Assembly (NCBI GenBank): GCA_902786745.1
Contig: CADADR010000003.1
Span: 203,279 to 267,278, forward strand
Direction of reading: 5' to 3'
Length of the DNA stretch: 64,000 bases
From: an uncultured Bacteroidia bacterium
Lineage (GTDB): Bacteria > Bacteroidota > Bacteroidia > Bacteroidales > F082
Part shown: piece after piece, positions 17,827-25,855 of the stretch
Layout of the letters: each line of letters opens with the position of its first letter
Numbering within the stretch: position 1 is the stretch's first letter
Notes under the pieces: model-generated
The model's input: the letters and a program-made list of their open reading frames with translations, nothing else
Databases searched by the model: none
What the model was told of the DNA's origin: nothing
Made by a program: the position numbers and the translations under genes

Positions 17827-17858
17827 GCGGATAATAGTTTAGCACTTCTATTTTCCGC
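17827..17858 (-). promoter_or_regulatory. Hairpin abutting the methyltransferase start codon
   Basis: On the minus strand GCGGAAAATAG and CTATTATCCGC pair (11 bp, one mismatch) around a 10-base loop, and the ATG follows immediately. In mRNA it would cover the ribosome landing zone; in DNA it could be an operator. Either way it suggests control of methylase expression. Confidence 0.6.
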
Positions 17859-17861
17859 AAA

Positions 17862-18075
17862 CACAATAAGATAAGGTGCAAGACTTACACTTATTGCGTT
17901 TAGCTTAGAGGCGGCCTCGCATGGAAACCTCTACCAACAAATAAGATGCTTACACCTATTCGATGCAAGCATTGCTTTATTCGTTGGTCAGGTTTTCCAA
18001 TCGGATGACTACCTGTTATTATTTCTGATTGTTTATTTCCAAATAGTTTGCGAGGCTCTTGGCTAAACGCGAAAT
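17862..18075 (-). ncRNA. Long nested inverted-repeat region (structured leader or unknown RNA)
   Basis: There is no gene here, but strong folding. CAATAAG/CTTATTG close a hairpin at about 17864-17896. A larger nested structure follows: GCGTTTAGC (17896-17904) pairs with GCTAAACGC (18062-18070), CCTCGCA (17915-17921) with TGCGAGG (18049-18055), and TGGAAACCT.TACCAACAAATAA (from 17922) with the complement of TTTATTCGTTGGTCAGGTTTTCCA (17976-17999; given as two parts TTTATTCGTTGGTC and AGGTTTTCCA). A minus-strand -7 element at 18155-18162 would transcribe it as about 320 nt of 5' leader of the methyltransferase. It matches no RNA family I recognise. Confidence 0.45.
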
Positions 18076-18154
18076 AATAGCTAATGCTTTGGTTTATACT
18101 ATGTTATTTATTCTCTATTTTTATCTCTAACGACGCTTTGTTCTTTATTTGGCG

Positions 18155-18162
18155 CAAAGATA
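18155..18162 (-). promoter_or_regulatory. -7 element (TATCTTTG) reading toward the methyltransferase
   Basis: Exact minus-strand TAnnTTTG match, 22 bp from the divergent plus-strand element at 18185. It would start an mRNA about 320 nt upstream of the methyltransferase ATG. Confidence 0.45.
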
Positions 18163-18184
18163 GCGTATTTTTCTTATTAAACAC

Positions 18185-18192
18185 TATCTTTG
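18185..18192 (+). promoter_or_regulatory. -7 element (TATCTTTG) of the transglutaminase gene
   Basis: Exact TAnnTTTG match, 17 bp before the ATG at 18210. Divergent with the element at 18155-18162. Confidence 0.5.
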
Positions 18193-18209
18193 CAGCAAAC
18201 AATTTCAAC

Positions 18210-20762
18210 ATGAAAAACACCTTATTTATTCTCATTACCGCCTTTGCCTTGCTCTTTTCCGCCTGCTCAACCGAAAAGAATTTGGCTTTCAACGAAAAAG
18301 CAGCCTTGGAATTCCTTTACCAATACATGCCGCTCGGCGACAGCGTGGACTACACCGAAGACTATTACCGCGAGTGCGTGCACTATGCCTTCCTCGCCAA
18401 GGAAGAGATGCCTTGGGGCGAAAATATCCCCGAGCGCGAGTTCAAGCATTTTGTGGTACCCGTCCGCGTCAACAACGAGAACCTCGACCGCTTCCGCGCC
18501 ACCTATTATGAGGAACTGAAAGCACGCGTGAAGGAATTGTCGCTTTACGATGCCGTCCTCGAAGTGAACCATTGGTGCCACGAACACGTGAACTACAAGG
18601 GTAGCGATAGTCGCACCAGTGCGCCTATGGCCACCATCAAGACCTCGTGGGGTCGCTGCGGCGAGGAGTCGACGCTACTGGTAACCGCCTTGCGCACTGT
18701 GGGTATCCCTGCACGACAGGTCTACACCCCTCGCTGGGCCCACTGCGACGACAACCACGCGTGGGTGGAGGCTTGGGTGGACGGACAATGGCACTTCCTC
18801 GGCGCTTGCGAACCCGAGCCTGTGCTCGACTTAGGATGGTTCAACGAGCCCGCCTCGCGCACCTTATTACTACACACGCGCGTGTTTGGCGACTACGACG
18901 GCCCCGAGGAGGTCATCAGTCGTAGTGCCAACTACACGGAGATCAACGTGGTGGACAACTATGGTAAGACTGCCAAGACCACTTTCACCGTCGTAGACGA
19001 GAATGGTCAGCCTCAAGCCAACCTGCCTGTGGAATTCAAGATATACAACTACGCCGAGTTCTGCACCGTTGTCACGAAAACTACAGACGAGAATGGTCAG
19101 ACCTGGCTCACTGCTGGTTTGGGCTGCATGATGGCCTACGCCGCCAAAGACGGCAAGTTCGGCTTCCAAGTGTTCAAGTCGGGCGAACAAGAGAATGTCA
19201 CCATCACCCTCAACCACGAGGAAGGCGCTGAAGAAGTCTTCGAATTCGACATGGTACCACCCGCCCCGACCAGCGTCTTGCCTGAGGTAACGGCTGAGAT
19301 GCGTGCCGAGAACGACCGCCGCGTGGCCTACGAGGACTCGTTGCGCAACGCCTACATCGCCGACTGCAAGAAAGCTCAGATGAACGTGATCATGAATACG
19401 GGCAACAAAAAGCTTTGCAGTATTCTTGAGAAGACCTGGGGCAACTGGCAGACCATCGCCGACTTCGTGAAATACGCCCAAGACAAGAACCAAGAGATCA
19501 AGGCTGTGGAGCTGCTCAGCAACATCTCCGACAAGGACCTGCGCGATGTCAGCCTCGAAGTGCTGAAAGACCATCTCGACAACACGCCTGGTCTCGAGCA
19601 ATCCATCATCTCCATGCCGCCTGAGCTTTATGCACAATACATCCTCAGTCCGCGCGTGAGCAACGAGATGCTGGTGCCTTACCGCAAGGCCCTCTCTGAA
19701 TTCTTCCCCGAAACGGAACGTCAGCAATACCACGACAATCCCGCCCTTTTGGTGGAATGGGTGAAAAACAACATCAAAACCGATGACAACCTGAATCCTC
19801 AGCGTTACCCCATCTCGCCTTTAGGCGTCTTGAAGGCACGCAAGGCCGACCGTCATTCGCGCGACATCTTCTTCGTCAGCATGGCACGAAGCTTGGGCAT
19901 CGCCGCACAAATCAACCCGGTGAATGGCAATGTGCAATACTTCGGCAAGGAATGGACCAATGTGGACTTTGAAGCTGCCGAACCCGCCAGTGCCGCTGAA
20001 GGATACTTGGACATCCAATACTTCCCCATCGCTTCCGTGGCCGACCCGAAATACTACACGCATTTCAGCATAAAGAAGTTCGATGGTAACAGCTTCCGCC
20101 TCTTGGCCTACGATGCCAAAGACCCTGGCATCGACGATGGCATGATGCTCTCCTCTTTCGAGCATCCCACGCCTTTGGACGAGGGCTATTACATCCTCAC
20201 GGCAGGCACCCGTTTGGATGACGGCACCGCCTTGACCCACAGCCAATTCTTCACCATCAAGGCAGGTGAAACCACGCAGGTGAATCTCGTGTTGCGCCAG
20301 CCCAACGACGAGCTTCAAGTCGTCGGCAGTTTCTATGCCGACAGCAAGTTCACCGACCCTGAGACGGGCGAAGTGGGCAACGCCAAACAGCTCATCCAAG
20401 ACGAGTATTTCATCCTCGGTCTTTTGGACCAAGGCAGCGAGCCCACCACCCATGCCATGCAGGACATCGCCGCCTTCCGCAAGGACTTTGAAGCCAGCAA
20501 CCTGCCGATGATTTTCATCTTTAGCAGCAAAGAGGAATACGATAAGTTCAAACTAAAGAACTTCAGCGAGTTGCCCGAAGGCATCGTCTACGGCCTCGAT
20601 GAAGGTGCCATCCGCGACGAGATCGCCGACGGACTACATCTCAACACCGACAGCCGCCCCATCTTCCTCATCGCCAACGCCAACAGCGAGGTGGTGTTTA
20701 TGAAGCAAGGCTATACCATCGGTTTGGGCGAGCAATTGCTGAAGGTGATGGCAAAATTGTAA
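18210..20762 (+). CDS. Transglutaminase-like lipoprotein
   Basis: From the ATG at 18210 the protein has 850 residues and starts with a lipoprotein signal (MKNTLFILITAFALLFSAC, lipidated Cys 19). A transglutaminase-like domain lies at about 100-260: SWGRCGEESTLLVTALRTVG holds the catalytic Cys, DDNHAWVEAWVD the His, and a downstream Asp completes the triad. A beta-rich middle domain follows (NGQPQANLPVEFKIYNYAEF), then a second, degenerate transglutaminase-like segment (SRDIFFVSMARSLGIAAQIN) without an obvious catalytic Cys. Such periplasm-facing lipoproteins are often peptidases or peptide-processing enzymes; the substrate is unknown. An upstream in-frame extension to 18084 crosses the promoter and is rejected. 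Confidence 0.85.
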   Translation: MKNTLFILITAFALLFSACSTEKNLAFNEKAALEFLYQYMPLGDSVDYTEDYYRECVHYAFLAKEEMPWGENIPEREFKHFVVPVRVNNENLDRFRATYYEELKARVKELSLYDAVLEVNHWCHEHVNYKGSDSRTSAPMATIKTSWGRCGEESTLLVTALRTVGIPARQVYTPRWAHCDDNHAWVEAWVDGQWHFLGACEPEPVLDLGWFNEPASRTLLLHTRVFGDYDGPEEVISRSANYTEINVVDNYGKTAKTTFTVVDENGQPQANLPVEFKIYNYAEFCTVVTKTTDENGQTWLTAGLGCMMAYAAKDGKFGFQVFKSGEQENVTITLNHEEGAEEVFEFDMVPPAPTSVLPEVTAEMRAENDRRVAYEDSLRNAYIADCKKAQMNVIMNTGNKKLCSILEKTWGNWQTIADFVKYAQDKNQEIKAVELLSNISDKDLRDVSLEVLKDHLDNTPGLEQSIISMPPELYAQYILSPRVSNEMLVPYRKALSEFFPETERQQYHDNPALLVEWVKNNIKTDDNLNPQRYPISPLGVLKARKADRHSRDIFFVSMARSLGIAAQINPVNGNVQYFGKEWTNVDFEAAEPASAAEGYLDIQYFPIASVADPKYYTHFSIKKFDGNSFRLLAYDAKDPGIDDGMMLSSFEHPTPLDEGYYILTAGTRLDDGTALTHSQFFTIKAGETTQVNLVLRQPNDELQVVGSFYADSKFTDPETGEVGNAKQLIQDEYFILGLLDQGSEPTTHAMQDIAAFRKDFEASNLPMIFIFSSKEEYDKFKLKNFSELPEGIVYGLDEGAIRDEIADGLHLNTDSRPIFLIANANSEVVFMKQGYTIGLGEQLLKVMAKL

Positions 20763-20793
20763 AAAAAAGACCGGCGTTGCCGGTCTTTTTTTT
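20761..20793. terminator. Bidirectional terminator between transglutaminase gene and infB
   Basis: A8-GACCGGC, loop GTT, GCCGGTC-T8: a perfect 15-bp stem. Both genes end within or next to it, and their stop codons overlap its ends. Confidence 0.95.
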
Positions 20794-23683
20794 ACAACTT
20801 CCTTGCGATTTCCTTCTCAGTGTAACCCTCGATGATGTCGCCGACCTTGATGTCGTTGAAGTTCTCGATGTTCAAACCGCAGTCCATACCGGCACTGACT
20901 TCCTTGACGTCGTCTTTGTAACGCTTCAAGGAGCCAAGCACGCCCGTGTAGATCACGATGCCATCGCGGATGACACGGACCTTAGTATTGCGGGTGACCT
21001 TGCCGTCCAAGACCATACAGCCGGCGATGGTACCGACCTTGCTGATCTTGAAGGTCTCACGGATCTCGAGGTTGCAAGTGACCACCTCTTCAATCTCGGG
21101 AGCCAACATGCCTTCGATAGCGGCCTTGATTTCTTCGATGGCAGTGTAGATGATGGAGTAGAGACGGATGTCGATCTTCTCGTTCTCAGCCATCTTACGC
21201 GCTTGTGCGGTAGGACGCACATTGAAGCCCACGATGACGGCGTTGGATGCCGAAGCCAGCATGACGTCCGACTCGCTGATGGCACCCACCGACTTGTGGA
21301 TGACGTTGACCTGCACCTCTTCGGTGGAAAGCTTCAGCAAGCTGTCGGCAAGAGCCTCCACGGAACCGTCCACGTCAGCCTTGACGATGATGTTGAGCTC
21401 CTTGAAGTCGCCGATGGCGATACGACGGCCGATCTCATCCAAGGTGATGTGCGGACTGGTGCGGCGTGTCTGTTCGCGCTGCAGCTGCTCACGACGGTTG
21501 GCGATGGCTTTCACCTCGCGCTCGTCGGTCATCACGTTGAAGGCGTCACCCGGCATAGGAGCGCCATTCAGACCCAGCAACAGCACCGGCGTGGAAGGAC
21601 CAGCCTCCTTGACGGGGCGGTTGTGGTCGTCGAACATGGCCTTCACCTTACCATAGGTAGTGCCAGCAAGCACCATGTCACCAATCTTCAAGGTGCCGTT
21701 CTGCACCAGGATCTTGGCCACATAACCACGGCCCTTGTCCAAAGCGGACTCGATGACCGTACCCTTGGCCAGACGGTTGGGGTTAGCCTTCAGGTCGAGG
21801 AGCTCGGCCTCAAGCAGCACCTTCTCGAGCAATGCATCGACGTTAAGACCGATCTTAGCGGCGATTTCCTGGTCTTGGTACTTACCACCCCAGCTCTCGA
21901 CGAGGATGTTCATGTTAGCGAGTTGCTCACGAATCTTGTCGGGGTTGGCAGTGGGCTTATCAATCTTATTCAGAGCGAAGACGATAGGCACGCCAGCGGC
22001 TTGGGCGTGGTTGATAGCCTCGACGGTCTGAGGCATCACGCTGTCATCGGTAGCGATGACGATGATGGCGACGTCGGTGATCTTGGCACCACGGGCACGC
22101 ATGGCCGTGAAGGCTTCGTGACCAGGCGTATCCAAGAAGGTGATTTTCTTGCCACTCTCAGTGGTCACCTCGTATGCACCGATGTGCTGGGTGATACCAC
22201 CTGCCTCACCGGCCACCACGTTGGTGTTACGGATATAGTCCAAGAGCTTGGTCTTACCATGGTCGACGTGACCCATGACAGTGACGACGGGGGCGCGAGG
22301 CACGAGATCCTCTTCCTTATCGACCTCATCAGTCTCTGCTATGGCTTCTTGCACGTCGGCGCTGACGAAGTCGACTTGGAAGCCGAATTCCTCGGCCACC
22401 ACGGTCAGGGCTTCAGCATCGAGACGCTGGTTGATGGACACAGGCATACCGAGGCTCATGCAGGTGCCGATGACCTTCACCACAGGCACGTTCATCATCG
22501 TCGCCAACTCGTTGGCTGTGACGAACTCGGTCACCTTCAGCACCTTCTTGTCCTCTTCCTGGCGCATCATCTCCTCCATCATGCTGCCCGCCACCTGCTG
22601 ACGCTTCTCGCGGCGGTGCTTGGAGGTCTTCGACTTACCCATGGGGGCGAGACGTGCCAAGGTGTCCTTGATCTGCTTCGAGATTTCCTCTTCGCTCAGC
22701 TCAGGCTTCTCTTCGCGCTTGCCTTTCTTGTCTTTCTTGCCAAGCTTCGGGCTGTCCTTGGGGCCTTTCTTGCCACCTTGGTCGGCAGGACGCGGGCCCT
22801 TGCCAGGCTTCTGTCCTTCCTGTTTCTTGCCACCGTTATTCACGTTGGCACCAGTGGGATCTTCAGACGAGCCCTCGGGCTTGCCCATGATGCGCTTACG
22901 CTTTTTCTTCTTCGTTTCGGCTTTGCCGTTTTTCTTCTCAACAGGCAATTCCAAGGTACCCAAAACGGTGGGACCTGTCAGCTTAGGCGCTTCCAATTTG
23001 ATATGGCGAGGCTCAGCTTGCTTTTCTTCGGCCGGTTGTTCCTGTTGTGCAGGAGCAGCCTCAGCGGGAGTCTCCTTAACCACCTCAGGCTTTTTCACTT
23101 CAGCCTCGGGCTGTTTCTCCTGCTGCTTGGCCGGCTTTTCGGGTTCGCTCTTAGGCTTCTTTTCCTGTTTGGGCTTTTTCTCCAAGTCGATCTGACCGAC
23201 AATCTTCAGCGAGATACCAGGTACGCCTTGTTCTTCCTTCTCCACTTCCTTTTTAGGCTGAGCGGCAGGCTCCTTCGCCACAGGTTTTTCCTCCTTGGGC
23301 GTCTCTTTCTCCTTGGCAGGTTCAGAGGCAGCGTGGCTCTTGCCCGATTTCTTCACTGGCGTAGATATCGTGTTGGTGCGGATGATGACTTCATCATGAT
23401 CCTCTTCCTCAACTGACTTTTGCGATTGCAATGCCGAATCAACGGAAACACTTCCACCCTTATAGGAGAGGTTGCCCAATTTCTTGGCCTCATTCTTCAC
23501 TTCCTTCTCGCCCTGATATTCCTTCACGAGCAGCTCATACATCTCCGATGTGAGCTTCGTGTTGGGAGACGGGTCCACCTGGAATCCCTTCTTACCAAGG
23601 AATTCTACGATGGTATCCTTTCCCACATTGAATTCTTTTGCCGCTTTCGACAATCGAATTGAAAAATTAGTTTCTTCGGACAT
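20792..23683 (-). CDS. infB: Translation initiation factor IF-2
   Basis: GTPase that brings initiator tRNA to the 30S subunit. The 963-residue protein has an N-terminal IF2 domain ([20 protein letters not shown]), a long charged Lys/Glu/Pro-rich linker (about 70-330, typical of Bacteroidetes), and the GTPase region with [35 protein letters not shown] and ALNKIDK, followed by the C-terminal IF2 domains. The start is the ATG at 23683. Third gene of rimP-nusA-infB. Its stop overlaps the terminator at 20761-20793. The plus-strand frame opposite is a low-complexity shadow. Confidence 0.97.
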   Translation of the reverse strand: MSEETNFSIRLSKAAKEFNVGKDTIVEFLGKKGFQVDPSPNTKLTSEMYELLVKEYQGEKEVKNEAKKLGNLSYKGGSVSVDSALQSQKSVEEEDHDEVIIRTNTISTPVKKSGKSHAASEPAKEKETPKEEKPVAKEPAAQPKKEVEKEEQGVPGISLKIVGQIDLEKKPKQEKKPKSEPEKPAKQQEKQPEAEVKKPEVVKETPAEAAPAQQEQPAEEKQAEPRHIKLEAPKLTGPTVLGTLELPVEKKNGKAETKKKKRKRIMGKPEGSSEDPTGANVNNGGKKQEGQKPGKGPRPADQGGKKGPKDSPKLGKKDKKGKREEKPELSEEEISKQIKDTLARLAPMGKSKTSKHRREKRQQVAGSMMEEMMRQEEDKKVLKVTEFVTANELATMMNVPVVKVIGTCMSLGMPVSINQRLDAEALTVVAEEFGFQVDFVSADVQEAIAETDEVDKEEDLVPRAPVVTVMGHVDHGKTKLLDYIRNTNVVAGEAGGITQHIGAYEVTTESGKKITFLDTPGHEAFTAMRARGAKITDVAIIVIATDDSVMPQTVEAINHAQAAGVPIVFALNKIDKPTANPDKIREQLANMNILVESWGGKYQDQEIAAKIGLNVDALLEKVLLEAELLDLKANPNRLAKGTVIESALDKGRGYVAKILVQNGTLKIGDMVLAGTTYGKVKAMFDDHNRPVKEAGPSTPVLLLGLNGAPMPGDAFNVMTDEREVKAIANRREQLQREQTRRTSPHITLDEIGRRIAIGDFKELNIIVKADVDGSVEALADSLLKLSTEEVQVNVIHKSVGAISESDVMLASASNAVIVGFNVRPTAQARKMAENEKIDIRLYSIIYTAIEEIKAAIEGMLAPEIEEVVTCNLEIRETFKISKVGTIAGCMVLDGKVTRNTKVRVIRDGIVIYTGVLGSLKRYKDDVKEVSAGMDCGLNIENFNDIKVGDIIEGYTEKEIARKL

Positions 23684-23725
23684 AGTTTCTTCTTTTGTTT
23701 CTCGTTTGTTTTATATGCCTAAGCA

Positions 23726-24985
23726 TCATTCGGCATCTTGTTCAAATTCAGCTTTCAGGATGCGGAACACTTCCTTGACGGTCTCTATCTCGAGGTCGGC
23801 ACGCGAAGCCACTTCCTCGGGCGTATAGGAAAGCACGTTCTTAGCCGTGTCGCAGCCCATCTTGATGAGTGAGTCGATGACCCACTGGTCGATCTCGTCG
23901 GAGAACTCTTGCAGGTCGACATCCTCTTCGGCGCTGTTGGCCTCGCTGTTACGGTAGACGTCGATCTCGTAGCCAGTCAGCTTACCGGCGAGCTTGATGT
24001 TGTAGCCGCCCTTTCCGATAGCCAAGCTGATCTGATCGTTTTCCATATACACATTGGCCATGGTGTTGTCGCTGCTCAGCACGATATTAGTGATCTTAGC
24101 CGGGCTCAAGGCACGGGTGATGAGCAGTTGCGGGTTGGTAGTCCAGTTGATGACGTCGATGTTCTCGTTGCGCAACTCGCGGACGATGCCGTGGATACGC
24201 GAGCCCTTCATGCCGACGCAGGCGCCAACGGGGTCGATACGGTCGTCGTACGACTCCACTGCCACCTTGGCGCGTTGGCCAGGTTCACGGACGATCTTCT
24301 TGATAGTGATAAGGCCGTCGTAGATCTCGGGCACCTCAGCTTCGAGCAAACGCTGCAGGAAGATCTCGGAGGTACGCGAAAGCGTCACCACGGGCGAACC
24401 GTTGACGCTCTCCACACTCTTCACGATGGCGCGGATGGTGTCACCTTTCTTATATATGTCGGCAGGAATCTGCTCCATCTTGGGCAGAATCAGCTCGATG
24501 TTCTCGTCGTCGATGACCACGATCTCGCGTTTCCACACATGGGCCACTTCGGCGGTGATGATCTCGCCAACTTTCTCCTTATACTTCTGGAAGATGTTTT
24601 CCTTCTCGTATTCGGCCACCTTGGTCTGAAGGTTCTGGCGCAAGGCGAGAATGTCGCGGCGACCGAAGTTTTCGATACGCAGCTCTTCGTTCACCTCTTC
24701 GCCCACTTCGAAGTCGGGCTCAATCTTGATGGCGTCCGACAGCTTGATCTCGCGCAGCGGGTCGGTCAACTCATCGTCTTCCACCACGGTGCGGTTGTGG
24801 TAAATCTCGAAGTCGCCCTTGTCGACGTTCACGATGATATCGATGAAGTCGTCGGTTTCGGTTTCGAACTTCTTATTCAACATACCTCTGAACACATCTT
24901 CGATGATGCGCATCATGGCCTCACGGTCAATGTTCTTGAATTCCTTGAATTCCGAGAAAGTTTCTACTAATTTGTAGTTATCCAT
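23726..24985 (-). CDS. nusA: Transcription elongation/termination factor NusA
   Basis: Binds RNA polymerase and modulates pausing, termination and antitermination. The 419-residue protein has the N-terminal polymerase-binding domain (about 1-130), an S1 domain (GEIITAEVAHVWKREIVVID onward), and two KH domains (DPVGACVGMKGSRIHGIVREL and ISLAIGKGGYNIKLAGKL). The C-terminus ends with a helix-hairpin-helix-like segment (MGCDTAKNVLSYTPEEVASR) instead of the acidic repeats of enterobacteria. It lies between rimP (25 bp) and infB (42 bp). Confidence 0.96.
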   Translation of the reverse strand: MDNYKLVETFSEFKEFKNIDREAMMRIIEDVFRGMLNKKFETETDDFIDIIVNVDKGDFEIYHNRTVVEDDELTDPLREIKLSDAIKIEPDFEVGEEVNEELRIENFGRRDILALRQNLQTKVAEYEKENIFQKYKEKVGEIITAEVAHVWKREIVVIDDENIELILPKMEQIPADIYKKGDTIRAIVKSVESVNGSPVVTLSRTSEIFLQRLLEAEVPEIYDGLITIKKIVREPGQRAKVAVESYDDRIDPVGACVGMKGSRIHGIVRELRNENIDVINWTTNPQLLITRALSPAKITNIVLSSDNTMANVYMENDQISLAIGKGGYNIKLAGKLTGYEIDVYRNSEANSAEEDVDLQEFSDEIDQWVIDSLIKMGCDTAKNVLSYTPEEVASRADLEIETVKEVFRILKAEFEQDAE

Positions 24986-25010
24986 TTTATATATGATTAT
25001 TTATTGATTA

Positions 25011-25466
25011 TCAGAAAATTATAGCAGGTTTGATTTCCACCTTCTTACGTTCAAAAAACATGTTGGCAGGCTCTTCGACGGGTTTCTTCTTCGAGGCTTT
25101 CTTAGGGGCAGGTGCAAACTCCACCTTCTCGGCGTCGAAGCCCACAAGCTTGCCTTGCATCTTGCCCGTCTCCTTCGTCTTCACTTCCACGTCCTTGCCC
25201 ACATACTTCTGCAGCTGTCGGTCAAGCTTCAAGGCGCCAGAGAGGCCCCATGAGAACACACTCAGCTCGTAGTCTTCCACATCGCGGTCGAGTTTCTCGT
25301 TGATATAACGGCTCAACTCGGCACAGTGGTCGATGTTGACAGCCGTGTCGGCGTCGACATAGACCTCAATCACGTTGTTGGGCTTCACCTTCACTTCCAC
25401 GAGGAAGCGGTCAGTGCCAGCAAGGGCTTCTTCACAGAGGGTTGCAACTTGTTCTTTGTCTATCAT
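25011..25466 (-). CDS. rimP: Ribosome maturation factor RimP
   Basis: Needed for 30S subunit maturation. I choose the ATG at 25466 (151 residues, MIDKEQVATLCEEAL). The longer in-frame version to 25526 would add residues encoded by a dispersed repeat (LSLSKG), which is not plausible as native coding. Conserved features are VDADTAVNIDHCAELSRYI and SVFSWGLSGALK (SP-G-like block replaced by WGLSG) and an Lys-rich tail (KKASKKKPVEEPAN). It is the first gene of rimP-nusA-infB. Confidence 0.92.
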   Translation of the reverse strand: MIDKEQVATLCEEALAGTDRFLVEVKVKPNNVIEVYVDADTAVNIDHCAELSRYINEKLDRDVEDYELSVFSWGLSGALKLDRQLQKYVGKDVEVKTKETGKMQGKLVGFDAEKVEFAPAPKKASKKKPVEEPANMFFERKKVEIKPAIIF

Positions 25467-25488
25467 TTTAATCTTCAATCTTTTAAAT

Positions 25489-25513
25489 CGGCCCTTCGAC
25501 AAGCTCAGGGACC
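25489..25513. repeat. Dispersed repeat CCCTTCGACAAGCTCAGG, intergenic copy
   Basis: Lies just upstream of rimP. Related copies occur in frame within the beta-mannosidase (34340-34366) and the tricorn-like protease (41323-41345). The sequence is largely self-complementary (CCCTTCGA/CAGGG-type arms) and belongs to a very widespread class of REP-like repeats. Confidence 0.8.
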
Positions 25514-25527
25514 TTGGCTTTAACAAT

Positions 25528-25556
25528 AAAAAAACCTGTTACTCAAAGTAGCAGGT
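25528..25556 (-). terminator. Terminator of tRNA-Gln
   Basis: Read on the minus strand: ACCTGCTACT, short loop, AGTAACAGGT (one mismatch), then seven T. It lies 18 bp downstream of the tRNA 3' end and before rimP. Confidence 0.8.
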
Positions 25557-25574
25557 CTTTTCTTCCACCTCAAG

Positions 25575-25645
25575 TTGTCGAGCAAGGATTCGAACCTTGA
25601 CAGGCAGAACCAAAATCTGCAGTGCTGCCATTACACCACTCGACA
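25575..25645 (-). tRNA. tRNA-Gln (anticodon TTG)
   Basis: The minus strand folds as a 71-nt cloverleaf: acceptor TGTCGAG/CTCGACA, D arm GTGTAATGGCAGCAC, anticodon stem GCAGA/TCTGC with loop TTTTGGT (anticodon TTG), T arm CAAGG-TTCGAAT-CCTTG, discriminator A. No CCA is encoded. Confidence 0.95.
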
Positions 25646-25668
25646 TCATTCGTTTCCGAATGCGGCTG

Positions 25669-25676
25669 CAAAAGTA
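25669..25676 (-). promoter_or_regulatory. -7 element (TACTTTTG) of tRNA-Gln
   Basis: TAnnTTTG on the minus strand, 23 bp before the tRNA 5' end, with CTTG at the exact 19-bp spacing upstream (25696-25699): a complete Bacteroidetes-type promoter. Confidence 0.6.
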
Positions 25677-25792
25677 CAACTAATTTCTTTACGCGCAAGA
25701 GATTTTTGCGTTTTTTTTGAAAAAAATTGCTTTTATGGCACAACAAAAAGCGTTTTTGCCGTTATTCCGTTTAGAGATAAGCCAAAAAACCG

Positions 25793-25800
25793 TATTTTTG
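25793..25800 (+). promoter_or_regulatory. -7 element (TATTTTTG) of the DUF2723 gene
   Basis: TAnnTTTG match with TTTA (25770-25773) at 19-bp spacing as a -33-like element. It lies 55 bp before the ATG. Confidence 0.5.
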
Positions 25801-25855
25801 CAGTTTGGCATAGGCCGAATTTGTTTCGATAAACAACAAACACTTTTATATCATT

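Noticed and set aside
17896..18070. Integron attC site
   Set aside because: The outer arms read GCGTTTAGC then GCTAAACGC, the reverse polarity of RYYYAAC/GTTRRRY core sites, and no integrase gene is in the window.
20777..23416. Long plus-strand frame opposite infB
   Set aside because: Low-complexity shadow of IF-2, rich in Leu/Phe runs that mirror its Lys/Glu linker.
25467..25526. Longer RimP start
   Set aside because: The extra residues are encoded by a dispersed repeat.
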